A stretch of 64,000 bases of DNA from an uncultured Lachnospiraceae bacterium (GTDB lineage Bacteria; Bacillota; Clostridia; Lachnospirales; Lachnospiraceae): assembly GCA_902489925.1 (NCBI GenBank), contig CABUBX010000001.1, positions 1 through 64,000 on the forward strand. Reading direction: 5' to 3'. The notes under the pieces were generated by a model. The model made no database searches, was not told the origin of the DNA, and was given only the letters and a program-made list of their open reading frames with translations. The position numbers were made by a program, and so were the translations under genes. This document shows, in pieces, positions 43,665-52,649 of the stretch; the stretch's first letter is position 1; each line of letters begins with the position of its first letter.

Positions 43665-45050
43665 ATGAGTAAGATTTTAATTAAAAATGCAAAGGCAATC
43701 GTGACATGCGATGAGAATGATAATGTATTTTATGACAGCGATATGCTGATTGACGGGCCGAAAATTACAGCAATCGGCATAGATATTGAGGCAGAGGGGG
43801 CTGAGGTTATTGATGCATCGGGTAAATTTGTTTACCCGGGACTTGTCAATACACATCATCATTTTTTCCAGACCTTTGTCCGTAATATGACAACGATTGA
43901 CTATCCGAATTTGACAGTCATGGATTGGATTGACAAAATTTATCGTATCTTCCCAAAAATTGATGACAACGTGATTTATTATTCATCACTGACAGCGATG
44001 GCTGACTTGTTAAAACATGGATGCACAACAGCTTTTGACCATCAGTATTGCTATACAACGGCGACAGGCAAGCGTCCTGTGGACAGACAGATGGAGGCTG
44101 CAGCGCAGCTTGGTATTCGTTACAGCGCAGGCCGCGGCGGCAATACCCTTCCGAGGGAAAAGGGAAGTTCAATTCCTGCGCCGATGGTTGAGTCTACGGA
44201 TGAATTTATTAAGGACTGTGAACGTCTTATTGATAAATATCATGATGCAAGTCCGTATGCGATGAATCAGATTGTTGTTGCACCGTGTCAGCCAATCAAC
44301 TGCTATAAGGATACATTTACAGAGTCTTTAAAGCTGGCAAGAGATAAGGGTGTGCGCCTTCATACACATCTCGGCGAGGGCGAAAGTGAAGGCATCAAAG
44401 AGCGCTATGGCATGAGAACTGTTGAATGGTGCCGTGAGATGGGCTTTGTCGGTGAGGATGTTTTCTATGCGCATGCATGGGAATTGACACCGGAGGAATA
44501 TAAGGTGCTTGCAGAGACAAAGACAGGTATTTCTCATTGTCCGGCACCGGCTGTTCTTGGCGGTTTCCCGATTCTTGACATTAAGTGGCTTCAGGAACAG
44601 GGAATTTTAGTCAGCCTCGGCTGTGACGGCTCTGCCACAAATGACAGCTCAAATGAATTGGATGCACTCCGCATGGCGTATTTGATGCAGTCCTATCATA
44701 CAAAAGAAAGAGGCGGCTGCGTATCTTCTTATGATATGTTAAAGGTTGCCACAGTTAATGGTGCAAAGATGCTTGGCCGTACAGAACTTGGCTCACTTGA
44801 GGTCGAAAAAGGTGCAGACCTTTTCATGATTGATACAAATAAGCTTGAGCTGACAGGCGCCCTCCATGACCCTAAAAATCTTCTGGCGAGAGTTGGCGTG
44901 ACAGGCCCTGTATGGATGACGATGGTCAACGGCAAGGTTGTCTATAAGGATGGGCACCTGACAGGTGTGGACGAAGAAAAGCTTGCACGCGAAGGCGAAG
45001 AAGTATGTACAAAAGTGCTTCGCGATGAATTTAAGAATTTTTGGATTTAA
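43665..45050 (+). CDS. 8-oxoguanine/guanine deaminase-like amidohydrolase
   Basis: The 461-aa amidohydrolase-superfamily metalloenzyme has metal ligands in NTHHHFFQTF near residue 65, THLGEGESEG near 232 (the HxGE proton-transfer pair), YAHAWEL near 270 and the catalytic Asp in LGCDGSATND near 320. The pattern resembles 8-oxoguanine deaminase, which hydrolyses 8-oxoguanine to urate, and relatives that act on guanine or s-triazines. Its position at the end of a nucleoside import operon supports a purine substrate. The start at 43665 follows AAAGAGG. It is convergent with the AraC gene, leaving only 2 bp between them. Confidence 0.82.
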   Translation: MSKILIKNAKAIVTCDENDNVFYDSDMLIDGPKITAIGIDIEAEGAEVIDASGKFVYPGLVNTHHHFFQTFVRNMTTIDYPNLTVMDWIDKIYRIFPKIDDNVIYYSSLTAMADLLKHGCTTAFDHQYCYTTATGKRPVDRQMEAAAQLGIRYSAGRGGNTLPREKGSSIPAPMVESTDEFIKDCERLIDKYHDASPYAMNQIVVAPCQPINCYKDTFTESLKLARDKGVRLHTHLGEGESEGIKERYGMRTVEWCREMGFVGEDVFYAHAWELTPEEYKVLAETKTGISHCPAPAVLGGFPILDIKWLQEQGILVSLGCDGSATNDSSNELDALRMAYLMQSYHTKERGGCVSSYDMLKVATVNGAKMLGRTELGSLEVEKGADLFMIDTNKLELTGALHDPKNLLARVGVTGPVWMTMVNGKVVYKDGHLTGVDEEKLAREGEEVCTKVLRDEFKNFWI

Positions 45051-45052
45051 AA

Positions 45053-45928
45053 TTATGTGTCGGGCGGCGTAAACGGTTTTACAGGCAATTGATTTTGCAG
45101 ACGCCATGACCGCGGCGATATACCGTAAACATTTTTAAAAGCCCGTGAAAAATGCAGAGGGTTTGCATAGCCGATGGCATTGGAGATATCTTTGACGGAA
45201 AGCTGTGTCAGTTTCAGCAATTCGGTTGCTTTAATCATTCGGTAGTTAATAAGAAATTCCTGAGGGGTCTGACCGAGCGCTTTGTTAAAAATTGTTCCGA
45301 AATAGCTTCTGTTTAAGCCGCAGTTGGCAGCAATATCCTCAACAGATATATCATTTTGGAAGTTTTGTTCAATAAAGCTTAGAGCCTCGTGAATATAAAA
45401 ATCTTGTATTTTTTCATTTTTACTGATATAAAGAGGCGCGACAGAGCGTGTAAAATAATCAAGAAATAAAAATCCGTGTCCCAAAAGATGAAGCGGTGAT
45501 TCATCGGAATGGTGGACGATGTAAAGAATTTCATCCAGCATATTTTGGCGAAGCTCTTTTGAACGGGAATGGTAAATAGGATTATCCATGGAGAGTCCGG
45601 TAATCTGAAGTGCTTCCTTGACACGGAGACCATCAAACTCAATCCAGACATATTCCCACGGGAATTGGTAATCAGCGGTGTAGGTACAAATCTGATTTGG
45701 AAAAATCATGAAACCTTCGCCGCTTTTTATTGTATAATTTTTTGTTTCACCTTTTTTATTTTCAGCTCTGAGTATTCCCGTGCCTGAAATAACATAGTGG
45801 AACAGGTAATGATTTCTTGTTGCCGGGCCAAAAGTATGGGATGGCTGGCACTGTTCCCAACCGTATTGATGCAGATGAAAATCAATAAAATTTTCGCTTG
45901 GGAAAATAGAAAATAAGTAATTTTTCAT
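45053..45928 (-). CDS. AraC family regulator of the alpha-galactoside locus
   Basis: The 291-aa regulator has an N-terminal AraC_binding cupin domain (YHFVISGTGILRAENK type, ending near residue 160) and two C-terminal helix-turn-helix motifs (ISVEDIAANCGLNRSYFGTI and SVKDISNAIGYANPLHFSRAF) at about residues 195-280. It is divergent from the sugar-binding protein of locus 2, and a 14-bp perfect inverted repeat lies between them. It would activate uptake and cleavage of melibiose/raffinose-type sugars. Confidence 0.9.
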   Translation of the reverse strand: MKNYLFSIFPSENFIDFHLHQYGWEQCQPSHTFGPATRNHYLFHYVISGTGILRAENKKGETKNYTIKSGEGFMIFPNQICTYTADYQFPWEYVWIEFDGLRVKEALQITGLSMDNPIYHSRSKELRQNMLDEILYIVHHSDESPLHLLGHGFLFLDYFTRSVAPLYISKNEKIQDFYIHEALSFIEQNFQNDISVEDIAANCGLNRSYFGTIFNKALGQTPQEFLINYRMIKATELLKLTQLSVKDISNAIGYANPLHFSRAFKNVYGISPRSWRLQNQLPVKPFTPPDT

Positions 45929-45954
45929 GGCAGGCTCAACTCCTTTTTACTATT

Positions 45955-46013
45955 ATATACCAAAATGCTAGATGATTTCGAGAGATTATTGAAAATCCGG
46001 CATTTTGGTATAT
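45955..46013. promoter_or_regulatory. 14-bp perfect inverted repeat in the AraC-binding protein divergent region
   Basis: ATATACCAAAATGC (45955-45968) and GCATTTTGGTATAT (46000-46013) are perfect inverted repeats with centres 45 bp apart, placed between the divergent genes. Two related stretches (GAAAATCCGGC and GGAAATCCGGC) lie at 45991-46001 and 46020-46030. A TATAAT at 46056-46061 is the likely -10 of the transporter operon. Confidence 0.75.
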
Positions 46014-46101
46014 ATTCCGGGAAATCCGGCTATTTTTACAAGCATTATGACATGATATAATTTATTTAACATAGAGAACGGTAAAGAAGGGAGACAAAAC
46101 T

Positions 46102-47379
46102 ATGAAAAACGGAATGAAAATAGCAGCTGCAGTACTCGCCGGAAGCATGATGACCATGACACTTACAGGATGCGGACAAAATGATGGAAGTCATAAAACG
46201 GAAATAGAAATTATGCAGTATAAGCCGGAAGCAACTGCTTATTTTGAGGAAGTGGCAGAAAAGTTTAATGCGACTCACGACGATATTCATTTGACAATCA
46301 ATTCACCGAATGATGCTTCGACAATTATGAGAACACGTTTTATCCGAGAGGATTATCCGGATATTATAGGTATCGGCGGTGATATTAACTATTCCTATTA
46401 TGTGGATGCGGGTATTCTTGCGGATATTTCGGATTATGAAGGCTTGGGGGACGTTAAGCAGGCTTATCTTGACATCGCTGAAGAATTAAAGCTTATACCG
46501 AAGGAAGGTACTTATATTCTTCCGTATGTGGCTAATGCAGCAGGAATATTGTATAACAAAGATATTTTTGAACAGCACGGGTGGGAAATTCCAAACTCAT
46601 GGGATGAGCTGATTCAGCTTTGTGAAAACATGCAAAGTGAGGGCGTGCTGCCGTTTTACTTTGGATTTAAGGATGTATGGACCTGCCTTGCACCGTGGAA
46701 TGCGATGGCGGTAGACCTTGCGCCTGCGGATGTATGCCGTCAGGTGAATCGGGGTGAGACAACGTTTACGGAAAATTACAGGGAAATTGCTGAGAAGTAT
46801 TTGCAGTTACTTGATTATGGCCCGGATGACCCATTCGCTTATAATTATAATGATGCATGTACTGCTTTTGCCAGAGGGGAGGCAGCAATGTATCCAATCG
46901 GAAGCTATGCGGTACCTCAGATTTTATCTGTAAATCCTGATATGAATATTGATTCATTTGTTATGCCGGCCAATGCGGATGTTTCGAAAAATACTTTAAA
47001 CTCCGGCATAGACCTTGGTTTTGCAGTGACAGCAGCATGTGAAAATAAGGAAGCTGCCTATGAGGTACTTGATTTCTTATATGCTGACGAAAATATTCAG
47101 GCATACATTGACAATCAAAATGCTGTACCTTGCAAAGAGGGCGATTTCACACTTGCACCGATGCTTGATGGTATGTCCGAGTATATTCAGTCGGGAAGCA
47201 TGACGGATTATCAGGACCATTATTATCCGTCTGAAATGGCTGTGGATGCACAAATTCAAACATTCCTTATTAAAAAAGATGTTGATGCATTTTTAGAGAA
47301 GTTTGACAGTGACTGGAAGCGCTACAACAGGGATACAATACGAAAAGTTCAGGAATATGAAGAAGAACATGCAGATTAA
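46102..47379 (+). CDS. Sugar ABC transporter substrate-binding lipoprotein (locus 2)
   Basis: The 425-aa lipoprotein has a signal peptide and lipobox LTGC around residue 22 and a family 1 solute-binding domain (IEIMQYKPEATAYFEEVAE at its start). GGGAGA precedes the ATG. It is the first gene of the operon with two permeases and an alpha-galactosidase, so alpha-galactosides such as raffinose or melibiose are the likely ligands. Confidence 0.9.
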   Translation: MKNGMKIAAAVLAGSMMTMTLTGCGQNDGSHKTEIEIMQYKPEATAYFEEVAEKFNATHDDIHLTINSPNDASTIMRTRFIREDYPDIIGIGGDINYSYYVDAGILADISDYEGLGDVKQAYLDIAEELKLIPKEGTYILPYVANAAGILYNKDIFEQHGWEIPNSWDELIQLCENMQSEGVLPFYFGFKDVWTCLAPWNAMAVDLAPADVCRQVNRGETTFTENYREIAEKYLQLLDYGPDDPFAYNYNDACTAFARGEAAMYPIGSYAVPQILSVNPDMNIDSFVMPANADVSKNTLNSGIDLGFAVTAACENKEAAYEVLDFLYADENIQAYIDNQNAVPCKEGDFTLAPMLDGMSEYIQSGSMTDYQDHYYPSEMAVDAQIQTFLIKKDVDAFLEKFDSDWKRYNRDTIRKVQEYEEEHAD

Positions 47380-47403
47380 TGATAGGAAAGGGGCGTTTGT
47401 CTG

Positions 47404-48276
47404 ATGAAAAAAATAAATAAAAAGCAGCGGACATATCTTTTGATAACATTACCGATTTTGGCATTGTTTATTTGCTTTAATACAGTACCTTTAATCAGAG
47501 GTGCAATTTACAGCTTTACAAATTTTAAAGGCTTCGGCGAGTATGACTGGGTTGGTTTAAGAAATTATATTGATTTATTTCAGGATGCAAGAGTCGGAAA
47601 ATCCTATTGGTTTACATTTAAGCTGGCTATCGCGGCAACAATAGTGACTAATGTTATCAGCTTGCTGCTTGCACTTGGTTTAAACAGTAAAATCAGGGCA
47701 AAAAGCTTTTTCAGAGGGGCCTATTTCCTTCCTAATGTTCTGGGTTCTTTAGTTGTCGGATATATTTTTAATTACTTTTTTACATATATTCTTCCGGGTT
47801 TTGGTCAGATGATTGGCAGTGAGGCATTAGGAAAAAGTATGCTCTCAAATACGAAAACGGCATGGATTGCCATTGTAATTGTCTGTGCATGGCAGGCGAT
47901 AGCAATGAATACGATTATTTATATTTCGGGACTCCAGACAGTGCCTGAGGATGTTTATGAAGCCGGCGCTTTAGACGGTGCTACGGGCTGGAGAAAATTT
48001 AAGAGCCTGACATTTCCGTTAATTATTCCGTTTTTCACAATTAACATGGTGCTTTGTGTGAAAAACTTCCTTATGGTATTCGACCAGATTATGGCATTGA
48101 CAAAGGGCGGACCGGCTCAGAGTACAGAATCAATCTCTTACCTGATTTACAATAATGGTATGTCCGGCGGACAGTTTGGATTCCAGAGTGCCAACGCAGT
48201 CATCTTCTTTATTGTTATCGTTATTATTTCTGTATTCCAGATGACAATCTCAGGAAAGAAGGAGGAACAGTTATGA
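47404..48276 (+). CDS. Sugar ABC permease, MalF-like (locus 2)
   Basis: The 290-aa permease has six predicted helices and the EAA loop VYEAGALDGATGWRKFKSL near residue 183. It begins 25 bp after the binding protein gene, overlaps the next permease by four bases (ATGA), and has no ATPase partner nearby. Confidence 0.9.
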   Translation: MKKINKKQRTYLLITLPILALFICFNTVPLIRGAIYSFTNFKGFGEYDWVGLRNYIDLFQDARVGKSYWFTFKLAIAATIVTNVISLLLALGLNSKIRAKSFFRGAYFLPNVLGSLVVGYIFNYFFTYILPGFGQMIGSEALGKSMLSNTKTAWIAIVIVCAWQAIAMNTIIYISGLQTVPEDVYEAGALDGATGWRKFKSLTFPLIIPFFTINMVLCVKNFLMVFDQIMALTKGGPAQSTESISYLIYNNGMSGGQFGFQSANAVIFFIVIVIISVFQMTISGKKEEQL

Positions 48277-49112
48277 TGAAAGAAAAGAGCAGAACGAACT
48301 GGCCGATAATGATACTTTTAGCCCTTGGGTTGGTTACAATCGCGTTTCCGCTGTATATGACGATTGTCATTGCGTTTAAGCAGCCGTCGGAGATGACAAA
48401 CAGCATATCAGGAATATTATCTCTCCCACAAACATGGAGTCTGAGTAATTTTAAAGAAGCAATACGTGTGACAGATTTTTGGAATTCATTAAGAAACAGT
48501 GTTTTGATTACGTCTGTGACAGTTGTTTTATCTGTTGTCATTCATTCCTTAATGGGCTATGCAGTCGGAAGAAATAAAGGACACAGTAAATTTTATAAAT
48601 TTGTATATTTGTTTATTGTCAGCGGTATGTTTGTACCGTTTGCAATTCTTATGATGCCTTTGGCGAAACAGACAGCTCAGATGGGACTTGGAAACTGGGT
48701 TGGTGTTGTTTTACTTTATGTTGTATTTTATATGCCGATGAATCTTTTGCTTTATACAGGCTATCTGACAAATATTCCGATGGCGCTTGAGGAAGCGGCT
48801 CAGGTTGACGGGGCGAGCACATGGACAACTTACTGGAAAGTGATTTTTCCGATTATGAAGCCGATGCATGCAACAGTTGCGGTTATTACAGCACTTGCCG
48901 TGTGGAATGATGTGATGACACCGCTTGTCATTATGGCAGGAACAGGACAAAATACATTGCCGCTGGCGCAGCTTAATTTTCAGACACAGTTTGGAACAAA
49001 CTATAATTTAGCATTTGCCTCCTATCTTTTAGCGTTGATTCCGATTGTTGTATTCTATATTATTTGTCAAAAACAGATTTTAAGCGGTGTTGTCAATGGT
49101 GCTGTAAAATAA
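48273..49112 (+). CDS. Sugar ABC permease, MalG-like (locus 2)
   Basis: The 279-aa permease has six predicted helices and the EAA loop ALEEAAQVDGASTWTTYWKV near residue 170, ending in QKQILSGVVNGAVK. GGAGG lies upstream of the ATG at 48273; a second ATG follows at 48276. Confidence 0.9.
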   Translation: MMKEKSRTNWPIMILLALGLVTIAFPLYMTIVIAFKQPSEMTNSISGILSLPQTWSLSNFKEAIRVTDFWNSLRNSVLITSVTVVLSVVIHSLMGYAVGRNKGHSKFYKFVYLFIVSGMFVPFAILMMPLAKQTAQMGLGNWVGVVLLYVVFYMPMNLLLYTGYLTNIPMALEEAAQVDGASTWTTYWKVIFPIMKPMHATVAVITALAVWNDVMTPLVIMAGTGQNTLPLAQLNFQTQFGTNYNLAFASYLLALIPIVVFYIICQKQILSGVVNGAVK

Positions 49113-49138
49113 ATTTTGAAAGGTATACAGGTGAAGTT

Positions 49139-51325
49139 ATGGGTATTGCATTTGAACAGGAAAAACGTATTTTTACATTAAATACGAAGACAACAACATA
49201 CCAGTTTCAGATTGATGAATATGGTTTTTTGCTGCATCTTTATTATGGAAAAACAGCTTATGGAGATATGGATTATCTGCTGACTTATTATGACAGGGGC
49301 TTTTCTGCAAATCCGTATGATTCGGGGTTAAATCGAAAATATTCGATGGACGCTCTGCCTCAGGAGTTTCCGTTTCGGGGAACCGGGGATTTTAGAAGCA
49401 GTGCGCTTGTTTTAAAGAATGGTGACGGTACCTGCAGCAGTGATTTCCGCTATAAAAGCTATGAGATAAAAAAGGGCAAGTACAGCCTTTTGGGACTTCC
49501 GGCCGTGCATGCTTTAGATGAACAGGCAGAGACATTGGAAATTGTTTTGGAGGACAGCTTAACGAAGGTTCAGGCCGTGCTTTTGTATGGTGTGCTTTAC
49601 GAAGACGACATTATTACAAGAAGTGTTCGTATTATTAATCAGGGCAGTGATGATATTTGCATCGAAAAGGCAGCTTCGGCATGCTTGGATTTTATGTATG
49701 GTGATTATGATTTAATCAGCTTTTATGGACGTCATGCGATGGAACGCAATTTCCAGCGGACACCTGTAGGACATGGACGTCATGTTTTAGGAAGTCTCAG
49801 GGGAACATCCAGTCATCAATATAATCCGTCCTTTATACTTGCAGAGAAAAATACATCGGAGGAATATGGCAGCTGCTACGGAATGGTTTTTGTATACAGT
49901 GGAAATTTTGAAGCTGAAATCGAAAAAGACCAGTATAATCAGACGCGTGCGATGATGGGACTTGCGTCGGAATTGTTTTCCTACCCTCTGAAAAAGGGGG
50001 AAAGCTTTACGGTGCCGGAGACAATAATGACTTATTCTTCAGAAGGACTTTCAAAGTTGTCTCAAAATTTTCATCGCTGTATTAGAAAGCATGTGTGTCG
50101 GGGACAGTATGCGGACGCGCCAAGACCGGTGCTTGTGAATAGCTGGGAAGCCAATTATTTTGATTTTACAGGCGAAAGTATTGTGGCTTTGGCGAATCAG
50201 GCGGCAAAGATTGGTATAGATATGCTTGTGCTTGATGATGGCTGGTTTGGGCAGAGAAATGATGATAATACAAGTCTCGGTGATTGGACAGTCAATGAGG
50301 ATAAGCTTGGCTGTACGATGGCGGAATTAATTGCAAAGGTAAATCAGGCAGGTGTGAAATTCGGATTGTGGATTGAGCCGGAGATGGTCTCAGAGACAAG
50401 CGTTCTTTATCAAGAACATCCTGACTGGGCACTTTATATACCGAACCGAAAACCGGTGCGTGGAAGAAATCAGCTTGTTTTGGATTTTTCAAGGAAAGAG
50501 GTCCGGGATTATATTTTCGAACAGATATGCCGTGTGCTTGATGAGGGAAATATTGAATATATCAAATGGGATATGAACAGAAGTCTGACGGATATCTATT
50601 CCTCCGAAGCTGAAAATCAGGGGACAGTGCATTATAATTTTGTGCTCGGCGTGTATGAATTTTTGGAAAAGCTTATGAATAAGTATCCAAATATTCTTAT
50701 TGAAGGATGTTCGGGCGGCGGCGGACGTTTTGATGCCGGAATGCTTTACTACACACCGCAGATATGGTGCAGTGATAATACAGATGCGATAGACCGTCTG
50801 GAAATACAGTACGGAACATCGTTTGTTTATCCGTCCTGCTGTGTCGGTTCACACGTATCCGCAGTGCCAAATCATCAGACAGGGCGGATGACTGCATTAA
50901 ATACACGGGCTGTGACAGCGATGGCGGGAGTTTTTGGCTATGAGCTGAATCTTGGTATTTTATCGTCAGAAGAAAAGGAAGAAATCAGACAGCAGGTTAA
51001 AACATATAAGACTTATGAGGCATTGATTCAAAAGGGTGATTATTTCCGTCTTTCATCACCGCAGTCTGACGAAGTTGGCGCATGGGCTTTTGTCAGCGAG
51101 AATCAAAAAGAGGTGTTAGTCAGCGCCGTGATGCTGAAAATCCATGGAAACATGACAGTCAACTATATAAAGCTTCGCGGCTTAATCCCTCAGGCATTGT
51201 ATGAAGATGTGCATACAAAGAAAATTTACAGCGGTGCGGCGCTGATGTATGGCGGACTTCCTTTGGAAATTGAAAATACAGCTTATCCGGCATACCAGAT
51301 GTACTTAAAAGCAATTGAGCAATAA
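49139..51325 (+). CDS. GH36 alpha-galactosidase
   Basis: The 728-aa cytosolic glycoside hydrolase of family 36 would split terminal alpha-galactose from melibiose, raffinose and stachyose. The N-terminal beta-supersandwich spans about 1-330, and the catalytic barrel shows VLDDGWFGQR near residue 365, YIKWDMNRSL with the nucleophile Asp478, EGCSGGGGRFD near 524 and CSDNTDAIDR near 545 (acid/base Asp). Asp478 is the position of the nucleophile in Geobacillus AgaA. The start at 49139 gives the family-typical N-terminus; a longer frame from 49064 runs inside the permease gene. It is closed by a terminator. Confidence 0.92.
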   Translation: MGIAFEQEKRIFTLNTKTTTYQFQIDEYGFLLHLYYGKTAYGDMDYLLTYYDRGFSANPYDSGLNRKYSMDALPQEFPFRGTGDFRSSALVLKNGDGTCSSDFRYKSYEIKKGKYSLLGLPAVHALDEQAETLEIVLEDSLTKVQAVLLYGVLYEDDIITRSVRIINQGSDDICIEKAASACLDFMYGDYDLISFYGRHAMERNFQRTPVGHGRHVLGSLRGTSSHQYNPSFILAEKNTSEEYGSCYGMVFVYSGNFEAEIEKDQYNQTRAMMGLASELFSYPLKKGESFTVPETIMTYSSEGLSKLSQNFHRCIRKHVCRGQYADAPRPVLVNSWEANYFDFTGESIVALANQAAKIGIDMLVLDDGWFGQRNDDNTSLGDWTVNEDKLGCTMAELIAKVNQAGVKFGLWIEPEMVSETSVLYQEHPDWALYIPNRKPVRGRNQLVLDFSRKEVRDYIFEQICRVLDEGNIEYIKWDMNRSLTDIYSSEAENQGTVHYNFVLGVYEFLEKLMNKYPNILIEGCSGGGGRFDAGMLYYTPQIWCSDNTDAIDRLEIQYGTSFVYPSCCVGSHVSAVPNHQTGRMTALNTRAVTAMAGVFGYELNLGILSSEEKEEIRQQVKTYKTYEALIQKGDYFRLSSPQSDEVGAWAFVSENQKEVLVSAVMLKIHGNMTVNYIKLRGLIPQALYEDVHTKKIYSGAALMYGGLPLEIENTAYPAYQMYLKAIEQ

Positions 51326-51350
51326 AATAATAGGGCAATAAATATATATG

Positions 51351-51390
51351 GAGAGAATCTTGATTAAAAAACAGGATTCTCTCTATTTTT
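51351..51390 (+). terminator. Terminator of the alpha-galactoside operon
   Basis: GAGAGAATC pairs with GATTCTCTC, followed by TATTTTTTT. Confidence 0.9.
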
Positions 51391-51457
51391 TTCTTATTTT
51401 AATAAAAATGGTACCCATGCTTATTCCGGATGTCTATGGGGATATAGCGGCTATACG

Positions 51458-51829
51458 GTGCGAAGTGTTTATTTTGACAGTATTGCAAATGATGATTATG
51501 CTCTATTGGAAACGGTTGGAATACAACCAGACCACAAGTTGATTTTGGTCAGTATCGCGGCAGCGCTGATTTTGGCACTGGTGATGCTTATAGCCTATAA
51601 ACTGGCCAACCGCCCTGAAACATATCAGCCGAAATTTGCGGCAACACTTGTTGTACTTGCGCTTGTTTCAGTGATTTTGATGGATTTAATCCAGTCTAAT
51701 ATTGCACTGTCACTGGGGATGCTCGGCTTGCTTTCAATTGTGCGATTTAGAACAAATATCCGCGACCCAAGAGATATCGGCTTTATATTTTGGGCGATGG
51801 CCATTGGGATTGCGGCATTGACAGTGTGA
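51458..51829 (+). pseudogene. Truncated DUF4956 membrane protein gene
   Basis: The 123-aa product matches the front half of DUF4956 proteins: two hydrophobic segments (HKLILVSIAAALILALVML and AATLVVLALVSVILMDLI), then LGMLGLLSIVRFRTNIRDPRD and FIFWAMAIGIAA. A full protein is about 210-220 aa and continues with more membrane segments; here a stop comes right after the first part of the third segment. The frame is also open upstream to 51365 without a good start, and the GTG at 51458 lacks a ribosome binding site. It reads as a remnant, not a working gene; a short functional version is less likely. Confidence 0.65.
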
Positions 51830-51920
51830 ATCTTCTTGCACAAAATGTTCAATGCGTCATGGACAAAACAGTGATATAATGAGCTATAATGTATTCAGTA
51901 AAGAAAAATGGGGTGGTTAA

Positions 51921-52175
51921 ATGATTCCCGGAGAAAAAATTACAATGGATAATCTGAATCATCTGATTGAACATCATATGGCATTTCTTATACGGACGGT
52001 CAGTAATTTTACAGGACGTTATGTATCGGTGGAAAACGATGATGAATTTAGCCGTGAGGCAAAGAATAAACAACAAAGTCTCGGCATATATTTGTCAGAA
52101 AGACTTGAAGCAGAAGATGAGCGATTGGAACAGGATGAGGATAAAGATGACGATGCCGACGAATTGGAGGTATGA
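51921..52175 (+). CDS. Small acidic hypothetical protein
   Basis: The 84-aa protein is not recognised. It has an N-terminal helical part with HLIEHHMAFLIRTVSNFTGRY and a strongly acidic tail (ERLEQDEDKDDDADELEV). GGGGTGG lies before the ATG. Its stop is three bases from the start of the lipoprotein gene, so the two are probably co-transcribed. Confidence 0.65.
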   Translation: MIPGEKITMDNLNHLIEHHMAFLIRTVSNFTGRYVSVENDDEFSREAKNKQQSLGIYLSERLEAEDERLEQDEDKDDDADELEV

Positions 52176-52177
52176 CA

Positions 52178-52573
52178 ATGAAGAAAAAAGTATTTGTATT
52201 TGCAGGTGTTTTATGTATGACAGCGATGTTTATGGTCGGCTGCGGAAGCCAGACTCCGGCAGCAAACCAAGAGGCATCCGAGCCAAATGCGCAGACACAA
52301 AGCAGTAGCGCCCAAAGTGAAACAGTACCGGAAAGCGCTGCACCTCAGACGGTACAGAGTACGTCAGAAAATGCAGAAGTCGCGGCAAAGGCAGCCGCAT
52401 TAAAGGATGCGGGGATTGACGAAAAGGATGTGCTTGCGATTTCTATTCATAAGGAATATGATGACGGACGGATGCTTTATGAGGGCGAGATTATTTACGG
52501 AAATACCGACTATGATTTTGAAATAGATGCCCAAACAGGCGATATCCTTGAATGGAGTGAGGGAAAACTGTAA
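52178..52573 (+). CDS. PepSY-domain lipoprotein
   Basis: The 131-aa lipoprotein has a signal peptide and lipobox MVGC around residue 20, a Ser/Gln/Glu-rich spacer, and one PepSY domain at about 65-130 (AAALKDAGIDEKDVLAISI, EGEIIYGNTDYDFEIDAQTG). PepSY domains often inhibit proteases or sit at the cell surface. GGAGG lies 7 bases before ATG 52178; an earlier ATG at 52172 is too close. Its partner is the acidic 84-aa protein. Confidence 0.8.
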   Translation: MKKKVFVFAGVLCMTAMFMVGCGSQTPAANQEASEPNAQTQSSSAQSETVPESAAPQTVQSTSENAEVAAKAAALKDAGIDEKDVLAISIHKEYDDGRMLYEGEIIYGNTDYDFEIDAQTGDILEWSEGKL

Positions 52574-52649
52574 AGAAAGAAGCTCTGTGACACATATTTT
52601 TAACTGTTTTTTCACATACTAAAGCATCAAAAGATGCGGGGTGACAAAG

